NCBI GenBank assembly: GCA_015680685.1
Contig: MNCI01005567.1
Coordinates: forward strand, 160,539-224,538
DNA length: 64,000 nucleotides
Reading direction: 5' to 3'
Origin: Gnetum montanum
Lineage: Eukaryota; Streptophyta; Gnetopsida; Gnetales; Gnetaceae
The position numbers and the translations under genes are program-made. Under the pieces are notes generated by a model. That model made no database searches, was not told where the DNA came from, and saw only the letters and a list, made by a program, of their open reading frames with translations. Of this stretch, positions 56,540-64,000 are shown one piece after another (position 1 is the first letter of the stretch; every line of letters begins with the position of its first letter).

Positions 56540-59275
56540 CCTCTTCATGAGGAGCCTAAAGTGAAATCTGGCTAACAAATTCTAGAAGAAGAAGTGTCAA
56601 TAGAACAATCCCAAAGAGGAGAACTACCTAAACCTATGCCAAGGCTTGAGCTCACTTTGACTCAAGCCTACCTAGACATCATTAGGTCTAGAGAGACCGA
56701 AAGATCAGTACATCAAGAGATCAACTTTGGGCCATTTTTGGAGAAAGCTCTAGAGGATGTCAAGAAATAACTACAAACCTTTCCCATGTGGCTAGTAATC
56801 AGATCTAGTGGGAAATGGTACATGGGAGAGACATATCTCTTTTGGAGTAGCCAAAGGCTAGGATCCGTTGTCAAAATCAAGGACATTCAAGTATCCTACT
56901 CAGTAGAAGAAATTGCATAGGCACTTGGGTTGCTTGATATTGGAAGACAGTTGGCTGAATTATCCATAAAAGATGATCTTGAGGCCAAGAAGGAGTAGAC
57001 TTCGCAATGCCATGGGGTTGACCATAAGGAGTATGGTGCACTCACACCGACAGAGCAAATTTACTTTAAAATTATGGCCTATCACCTTAATCCAACTATG
57101 AGGCCAAGCAAGGTAACCACCTTCTTTGCCCGAGCATGTGCCAGTCTAAGTAGGAAATTCCCCATTAACCTTCCATAATTGATCTACTTAGAGATCAAGA
57201 AGTGCTTCAAGGAGAATGAATGTGGAAGGAATACCCTACTATTTTTGTGCCTCATCAAGAAACTTTACAAAAGGGTAGACATTGTTTTCTATTCCAACGA
57301 TACCCTCATGCATGCTTCTTTAGCCTCATGGTTAAAAATTATGAAAGAAAAAACACCAACAACAACTCAAGAAGAGGAGTAGCTGCCACCACCACCCACT
57401 CAGGAAATAACACTAGAGGCTTGTGCAGTCATGGAGTGTCTACAAAAAATTTGAAAATAGCTCTTAAGTGAACAAGAGAAATGAGCAAGAATGAGTGGGG
57501 TAGATCCATTTGTATAATGACTTGTGATGAATCACCTTAATGAGGTGGCTCAAATAGTTAGTCAAATGGAGAGGGGTGGTCCAATATTCTCTACCCAACA
57601 AACATAGCTACTTTCGAGGTCAAATCCTAATTCTTGAGAGGTGATGGTGTCACTAGCAACAAATCATCTATTCCTAGAAATTTATGAAAATGTTGCCACT
57701 TTCTTGATGTAGTTGGAGGAAGGCAAAGAGGCAACTGTCTTGGTGATGTAGCACCATGGGTAGGAAATAGTAGCTGAAGTGGTAGCTGACTATGTAGCTA
57801 AAGCATTGAATGCACTTGTGACATTTGTACCAGATGTATCTGCACTTCAAGATTTGCAAACATCTATATACATGGTCAACAGGGAGTTAGATGTAGCCCA
57901 ACATGACAAGTTGCTAGAACGACTGGTAGGAACCTTGCAACTAACTTCAGACATCTTTGATCTTCCAGAGAACATCACTATAACCCAATTTAAGTTGCTA
58001 AACAAAAGTGATAAATGCATTATCTTGAAGGGGCAACTCAAAATGGCCCAAGAAAGAAAGTAATTCTTGGCCACAAAGGTTGTCAAACTTTGTGCCCAAC
58101 TTGCAGATCCTATGATCCTTAGCCCAATAATAACAAGAGATGAAGCTTTCAAAAAATTTCAAGAAAGATTCCAAAAATATAAAGAGGAGGTAGTAATAGT
58201 CATCTTCAACTAGTCCATAGCTGAAGTAGAAACACACTCAATTTAGAAGGACTTGGAATAGATGCACCAAGAGAATGAAGCCTTGACTGTACAAAATTAT
58301 TACTTGCAAAATGTTGATGCTTAGAAGGATCAAATGTAGGAATTTCTTCATCAACAGTAGGAGTAGCTTGCTAGGGTAAACAATAAACTAAGGGGATTGG
58401 CCTCAAAAAATTGCAATCTATCAATGGAGGAAGTGTGTTCCTTGCACTAGAAATTGGCCATCAAAATCACCACTTGAAAGAATGGGGCCCTCAAATTTGA
58501 AAAAGTGAAGAATCACTACAAGGACCAGGTTGGCCTATAGAAAGAAGTGAATGAAAAGAAAATTTAGATGATGAAGGTGAAACTGAATGAAGCCCTCTAG
58601 TAACTCCAACAAGGAAGAGAGATGTGGTAATCCATTGTTGATGAGATCAATGCCTACAACAAAGTAGAGATCCACTTAAAGAAGTTGTAAATTGAGGAGA
58701 TGATAGAGTATATGAAGTTGGCCAATCTTCATTATGAAAACTTGGAAATGCTAATAGCCAGATGACCATGGTTAGAATTAGAACAAAAAGTTGCTAGCTC
58801 ATATCTATTATACAAGGTGGAGTTCAAGCATCACAAAGACACCAAGCAAAATCTTGAGACTACAAATACTGAACTCAAAGTTCTTAGAGCACAATTTAGA
58901 GACCAACAATCAATCACTAAGAACCTAGCTAGAGAGATGAATGACTACCGGGAGCTAAAAGACATGTTTAGGGCATTTGACATTGAACATAAATAATTCA
59001 CTACTTGGTTTGTTAATGTGAAGGAGTTAATCCCAGCAATCATGTGTCCTTGGGATGTGCTCATTCTAATCCACATTGGGGAAGCTACGTGGATGGTGCA
59101 TGATTCCTAGAGTAAGGAGGAGAAAATGAAAGCACTATTGGATGCTTTCCACCTCTTACCTAAAGTTGCAATAGTAGCAGGATAGTCACAGCCATCTAAA
59201 TTGCCACCCAAGTGTGAAGCTTGTGAAGGTCCCTTAGAGCCTCAGGAACCACCACCGTCTGGGACCATCTGATCT
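56540..59275 (+). pseudogene. Extra ORF of element 4, downstream of integrase
   Basis: A decayed frame of about 900 codons between pol and the 3' LTR. The N-terminal part reads LELTLTQAYLDIIRS, WYMGETYLFW, then VVKIKDIQVSYSVEEIA-ALGL and AYHLNPTMRPSKVTTFF with FPINLP-LIYLEI. This resembles the plant transposon-associated domains found in other retroelement extra ORFs, but I am not certain. A Glu/Gln-rich linker and a long coiled-coil-like C-terminal half follow (about 57800-59000: NTELKVLRAQFRDQQ), then a Pro-rich end. Stops are frequent but the frame is mostly continuous. It occupies the place of an env-like gene, yet I see no signal peptide or membrane segment. Confidence 0.7.
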
Positions 59276-59454
59276 TCTCCATTAAGCTTCTCACCATCAA
59301 GGAATTTGCTATCTAGTTTTGAATTATTGAGTCATGGTGTTCAATTTTGTATCCTAAACACTTTCATTCTTTGAATTATTGAGTTAGTTTGATTTGTTTG
59401 AAAAAAAGTCAATCAATAATTTCATACCTTTCTAATTTTGTAAAAAGAACTTGA

Positions 59455-59483
59455 GGATGAGTTCTCATTTAGTCATGGAAATA
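59455..59483 (+). other. Polypurine tract region of element 4, degenerate
   Basis: TTGAGGATGAGTTCTC then GTCATGGAAATA precedes the LTR. It keeps the outline of plant Ty3 polypurine regions but is partly mutated. Confidence 0.5.
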
Positions 59484-60400
59484 TGATGAGTTACATCTTG
59501 TTGGTTGCATTGATGAGGCCTTGTTGATGAGGCCTCGTTGATGCATCATGTCATGCATCAATGAGGCCCCATTAACGTAGTGTTAATTTTCTTGATTTTT
59601 AGCTATAAATATGCACTTGCAGCTACATTTATGACAAGTAGAGATTGTAGTTGTGGAAAAGATCTTACATTTTTTCCATTTATAAGTTAGAATTTTTCCT
59701 TTGAGTGCCGGTAATAGGAGTCATTGAGTGTATGGATCTTTGATCAAGCAATTTTTTGCCTGAGCATGATAGTGTGTGCAGTAATAAAGATGAGTTTTTT
59801 GATAAACCTTGTAGTGCTTTCGATAGATTAGCTATTTCATTTATGCATTTAATGTTTTCAACTATTTATTAAATTTTTTCAATTAGTTATTAAATATTTT
59901 TTAGTTATTACATTAATGAACCAATTAAGCCAAATAGAGTACATACATAAGTACGACCGCTTCGAGCATAACATATATTCACTTGGTAATCCCAACAGTG
60001 TTATTGCTTGGTACATCCAATAGCATAGCACTTGGTCTCCCAATAGTGGATATGTGGATTTAGGATGAGTACGAAAAGTGGGATCAGATGCTTATGTTAG
60101 GATTAGTTAAATTCTAATGAATTAGTTAATTTAGATTAGTTAATCAAATTCCTTTTATCTACATTTGAGCACCAACTTATAAAACACAAAATGATAAAAA
60201 TTGGATCCCTCACTTAAACTTAACCATACCAACAAATGTCACAAGTGTAGTTGGGAAGACGATGATTGATCTTAAGGCTAGATTCACTTCCTAAAGGACT
60301 AGTGTGCCAAAAATGACAAAGTCCACAAAATTTGATTGAATCGTGCATGAATGGTTTGTGATTCATATAGTTGGGCATAGGGGTGCCTCGCCACTCATCA
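59484..60400 (+). repeat. Element 4 3' LTR
   Basis: 917 bp, TGATGAG ... CCACTCATCA. It has the TATA box at 59604-59611 and AATAAAGAT at 59783-59791, but the upstream arm of the hairpin is changed to ATCTTTGAT. Confidence 0.92.
59509..59585. repeat. GATGAGGCC palindrome cluster of the 3' LTR
   Basis: Several copies of GATGAGGCCT, GATGAGGCCTCG and the complement CAATGAGGCCCCATT alternate over about 77 bp, ending about 20 bp upstream of TATA. This cluster is longer than in the 5' LTR of the same element. Confidence 0.8.
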
Positions 60401-61175
60401 ATTTATGATTTTGATTTTAGTTCTATGCTAACTCTAATTTTTTCTAGTGTCTTTTTTTGACATCATTGATGGAATTTTCCACCATCACGACTCATGGTGA
60501 AGGTGTCAACAAAGATCATAGGTCATATGGAGGTTATGGGTCTTGATCATAATTGAACAATATGTCATGGTTTCATAGGTGTCCAAAACCCAAGTGGAGG
60601 TATGTATTTCTAGATCTATGTATTTATCATGACTTATGATAGTATCACAATCTAAACCATGACCTGACCATGGGCTATAATTAAGCAGATTTACTAAGCA
60701 ACAAGTGGCACAATTCGTGGTGGCATCATAACTTCAACTATGACTTGACCATGAGTCATGGTTTATTTTCCATTCTTGACCACAAGTTCATGGTCAATTC
60801 ATGGTCTCTATATTTCAACTATTATGTGCTATTTCTACATCCTTTAGACCATTCACAACCTTTGATACTTGATTCATGCATTCTTTGGTATTTCAACTAC
60901 TTGTATATGGATTTTTGAAATTAATGGATAGGCATAGTGGGATTACCAAGCTAAGATCCTTACCATTAAGCTAACACCTTATTTTCATAGATACCTAGAA
61001 ATCTAGAAATAACTACCATTATCATCTTTAATCCAAGTTGTTTAACAATATTTTGAAAACTATTATTCTTGCCAAAGTTTCTTCCATAAAAAACATACAT
61101 TCTTGTCATGTTACTTATTTAGAGTTATCAACATACTTCATTCACTTAAATAAAATGAATGTCACTATTTATAAT
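60401..61175. other. Spacer with CATGGTCA inverted motifs
   Basis: No gene is visible. From about 60490 to 60810 the motif TCATGGT and its complement ACCATGA recur in both orientations (for example GACCTGACCATGGGC, TTGACCATGAGTCATGGT, TTCATGGTCAATTCATGG). This again gives a palindrome-rich patch. Confidence 0.55.
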
Positions 61176-61890
61176 TGATGAGTCATCGTTGGTTGGCTAC
61201 GTTGATGAGGCCTCATCGATGTAGTTGATCACATCAACAAGGTCTTATCCACAAGGATCCATTGATGCATTTTGACCTACATCAATGATGCCTCATCGAT
61301 GCAGTGTTTTTCCATCACCTATAAATACACGCCTACCCACTGCATTTATGGAGAGTCTAGATTTCAATTATAGCGAAGCTCTTGCATTTTCTCCATTCAA
61401 AAGTTAGAATTTTTTCCTTGAGTGCCTGTAGCATGAGTCATTGAGTGTATGGATATTTATTTGAGCATTGTTGTACCTAAGCATGACATTGTGTGCAGCA
61501 ATAAAGATGAGTGTTCTAATAAACCTTGTAACACTTTGGATAGATTAGCTCTTTTATTTATGCATTTAGTATTTTTAATTATTTGTAAATTATTCTCAAT
61601 TATTTTGCAATTATTTTCCAATAATTGAGTTAATGAGATTATTAAGCTAGATAGATTAAATACATAAGTACAATTGCTTCAAGCGTAACATGTATTCACT
61701 TGGTAATCCAAGTAGCGTTATTGCTTGGTATGCCTAGTAGTGTAGCATTTGGTCACCTAGCAATGGATAAATGAGTTTAGGATGTGTACAAAAAGTGGGA
61801 ATGGATACATATGTTAGGATTAGTTAAACAATTAGTTAATTAGCAATTTATATGTATTAATTAAACTCCTTTTTATCTACATTTTGATCA
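61176..61890 (+). repeat. Truncated LTR of the element 4 family
   Basis: Starts TGATGAGTCATC and follows the element 4 LTR through the GATGAGGCCTCATCGATG cluster, TATA (61320-61327) and AATAAAGAT (61500-61508). Similarity stops at TCTACATTT near 61890, about 250 bp before the expected end. Confidence 0.87.
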
Positions 61891-61901
61891 TCCACAATAT
61901 T

Positions 61902-63300
61902 GTTGATGCGTAAATTTTGGACACGCGAACACCTGTGAAAACTCATTTTAGGAGATTATCGCCTAGGGCGCCTCCCGTATGGGTACGGAAACCCGGGAAT
62001 AGTCTCAGCTGGAAAGGGCAATGTGACAAACAATAATAACAATATTTTAAACAAAATATCAAAATAAAAGTTTAGATTTAATTTAATATTTAAATGCTTC
62101 AATTTAATTTGATATTGGAAACTTAAAATAATTTGTGCAATTTGCAAAATGATAAATAATTCAAATATTCAAATTTTATATGTCCCGCTGTTGAGTAGTT
62201 GCGAATGAGGGCTGGAATCTAGCGCGAGGCAGAAGTCGTCCTGGGCGTAGCAGTAGGGTGAGGACCTACGTGTTGCAGCTGGGCAGGGTCCATGTGCAGC
62301 CGTGGTAAGAAGATTATGAGCCTCTACCACCGCAGGAAATGTAAGCGCGTGTGCTACTGCTACGGCGGTGGGGAAACCAGCAGCAGGCAAGCCAGCGATG
62401 GGGAAACCAGCAGCCGGACGGATGGTGGTGCGGGCGGCGGATGAACAAAACCCTGGAAAAAAAGGAAAACTGCCACCTGAATTTGCTAGTGAGACCTCAC
62501 AATGGTAGGCAGTTTTGACAATGCCGAGCGGGAGGGAGAAGACAGCAGCGCGATGCGAGGTGGCAGCATTGGGGGACGAGGTAATTCTCCGGAGGCAGAT
62601 CTAGAGCAGAGGCGGCGAAGATGAAGCAACGTGGCAGCACAGGATAGCAGCGCAGCAGTGCTGCAACGGCAAAATCAGCAATGCGGCGCAGGAGAAATAG
62701 CAGCGCAGCGTGGTAGCAGAGGAGGCAGCACGGCAGGAGTAGCGATCCACGCGGTAGGCAGCGGGAGCAGCGGGTAGGCGGCAGAAAATAGCGAGGGCAG
62801 GCCACGTGGGAGAGACAGTGATGTTGGGCAGCAGGAGAAGAGACAATCACGCGGTGGGGCAGAAGACGGCGATGCAGCAGCGGCTACGCAAAAGCAACGA
62901 TGGCAGCAACAGAATTGTTAACGGCGGCGGCTGAAATAGCGGTGGCAGGGATGACGTAGCAGCAGCGTGGAGGGGCAAAGGAGTGGTAGAAAATAGCCGT
63001 GCAGCAGACAAAAAGAGATAGCAGTGTGGAAGACAAGAGCAGCAACGCAGCAAGGGCCAGTAGCAGCAGGAGAAAGTGGGTGAAGAAACCAGCAGCGGCG
63101 GGTGTGAGAACAGTGGCGGCACAGACGACGGAAGGCGTGGTTGCGGCTATGGCCGCTGCCGCAGAAAAACAGAGGGCGTAGGAGAAGGTAATAGGGCCCG
63201 ATCTCCCTCTTCAGAAGCCTCCCCCCCATGAAAATCTCTTCCTCTCCCCTTATTTATAGCGGTGGCCCTGGAGGGAGGAGAAAACCTAACCCTAATTGCT
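61902..63300 (-). mobile_element. GC-rich LTR-like block, minus strand
   Basis: The block interrupts the truncated LTR. On the minus strand a TATA box (CTATAAATAAGGGG, 63259-63251) precedes about 1 kb of GC-rich, GCAGCAGCGG-type sequence (63230-62200). An AT-rich part follows and ends CGCATCAACA at 61902. The CA end and the TATA position suggest an LTR or promoter plus leader. Long open frames in the GC-rich part (Cys/Leu/Pro-rich, for example 62918-63229) look like products of CTGC-type repetition and not genes. No second copy is in the window. Confidence 0.45.
63251..63259 (-). promoter_or_regulatory. TATA box of the GC-rich block
   Basis: GCTATAAATAAGGGG on the minus strand, the only strong promoter-like motif in this block. 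Confidence 0.6.
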
Positions 63301-64000
63301 ACCACCTAAAAATAAAACAAACACACACAAAAACCTTAAGCTTTTATTTTATTTATAAAGAAAAACTATATATTAATGTAACGGCATTGCCAACAAAGCT
63401 TAGGAACACGTTCATGTGTATCGGTGCTGTTAATTTCTTTTCGGATGCACTGCACTGCAACACAGTTTAATATGTTCTAATTTTGAATATTTTTAATATA
63501 ATTTGCGGAGCAAATACGATTGTTGATGTTGCACTATTGCGGATTGTTCAATCTGTACTGTTTTGATATGAATTCATGGTCACGCTGTACTTTATGTGAT
63601 ATTTTTCTTCCGTTTAGCCCGCAAGCTATTGGAGACCCGTATCCATTGCAGAATAGAAACAAGTCACTTGGTAGAAGTCTAGGTAAAAGAATTTAAATTC
63701 CAGGAAACATTAAGAGCAGATGTCTGAAAGTAACTTTGTCATTGTTAATCAAGGCCCTATGCCTAGCATGGGTGAGGTTGGCCTCAACACTTAGCCCCCA
63801 AACTATAGATTGCATGCAAGTGCAAGGACTAGAGAATTTTAAATGAAAATGCAAACAATGGGAAAACAAAAACAACAACAGAAAACAAGAAATGCAAACT
63901 GGAAAATAAACCATAATGTTCTAAACATGATTGAAGTAACCAAATAATCAAAGGAGACACCGACATAGGCCATCCAAACAACCATTAAAATCTAATTTAT
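63301..64000. other. AT-rich end of the window, no gene seen
   Basis: Short open frames only (63228-63470 plus, 63693-63914 minus) without recognisable motifs. It would be the U3 side of the GC-rich block if that is an LTR. Confidence 0.4.

Larger units (their letters stand above)
48582..60400 (+). mobile_element. Element 4: Ty3 element with extra 3' ORF, lacking RT
   Basis: LTRs 48582-49568 and 59484-60400, both TGATGAG ... CTCATCA, are flanked by ATTTG (48577-48581) and ATTTA (60401-60405), a target duplication with one change. The interior carries gag, protease, a short pre-RT piece, integrase and a long extra ORF. The RT core and RNase H are missing. The primer site resembles the tRNA-Asp type. 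All frames are interrupted by stops. Confidence 0.9.

Noticed and set aside
59484-61890. The pair of LTRs 59484-60400 and 61176-61890 as one short element
   Set aside because: The left LTR pairs with 48582-49568, with matching flanks ATTTG and ATTTA. The right copy is truncated, and the 775 bp between them lack a primer site and polypurine tract.
62497-63229. Several overlapping Cys/Leu/Pro-rich frames on the minus strand and Ala-rich frames on the plus strand
   Set aside because: All frames of the GC-rich CTGC-type sequence are open together and none shows a domain motif.

Overview
This is plant nuclear DNA consisting almost entirely of old, nested, inactivated retroelements. I see no host gene, tRNA, rRNA or CRISPR array. 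The lineages (Tat-type Ty3 with a second RNase H, another plant-type Ty3 lineage, copia, LINE), the 1-1.8 kb LTRs, the deep decay and the solo LTRs fit a large, slowly purged plant genome such as a gymnosperm's. The species cannot be read from the sequence. Most in-frame stops look like C-to-T or G-to-A changes of CAG, CAA, CGA or TGG, the pattern expected of methylated, silenced DNA.

Region by region. (1) 1-18528, plus strand: a Tat-lineage Ty3 element whose 5' LTR is cut by the window edge. Its order is LTR, gag, protease, hairpin array, a seven-exon antisense gene (10695 down to 6246), second array, RT, RNase H, archaeal-type RNase H, integrase, third array, 3' UTR, polypurine tract and 3' LTR. 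(2) About 18597-22100, minus: a decayed LINE with ORF1, endonuclease and RT. (3) About 25080-36900, minus: a second Tat-type element reduced to hairpin arrays, protease and gag. A gag-only copia element (29393-35805) splits its gag and is flanked by a 5-bp target duplication. (4) About 38480-46700, minus: a different Ty3 element (gag, protease, RT, RNase H, integrase) interrupted by two solo LTRs, 40159-41137 and 42490-44018, each with a perfect 5-bp target duplication. (5) 48582-60400, plus: a complete-ended element of the same Ty3 family that lost RT and RNase H but carries an extra 3' ORF with promoter-like sequence in front. (6) 61176-61890: a truncated LTR of that family, followed by a GC-rich, minus-strand, LTR-like block to about 63300.

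The most unusual content is the antisense gene of element 1. Its seven exons join in one frame across six GT-AG introns and total exactly 1132 codons including the stop. It lies between two tandem arrays that share a hairpin plus TAAACTAGC architecture. A second theme is that LTR promoters here carry clusters of short palindromes just upstream of TATA (TGCTACGCTA/TAGCGTAGCA, GATATCGCG or GATGAGGCCTCATC). Homologous LTRs of one family carry different palindrome types, as if the U3 cassette were exchanged. All positions come from reading by eye; domain calls rest on recognisable family motifs, not on database searches.
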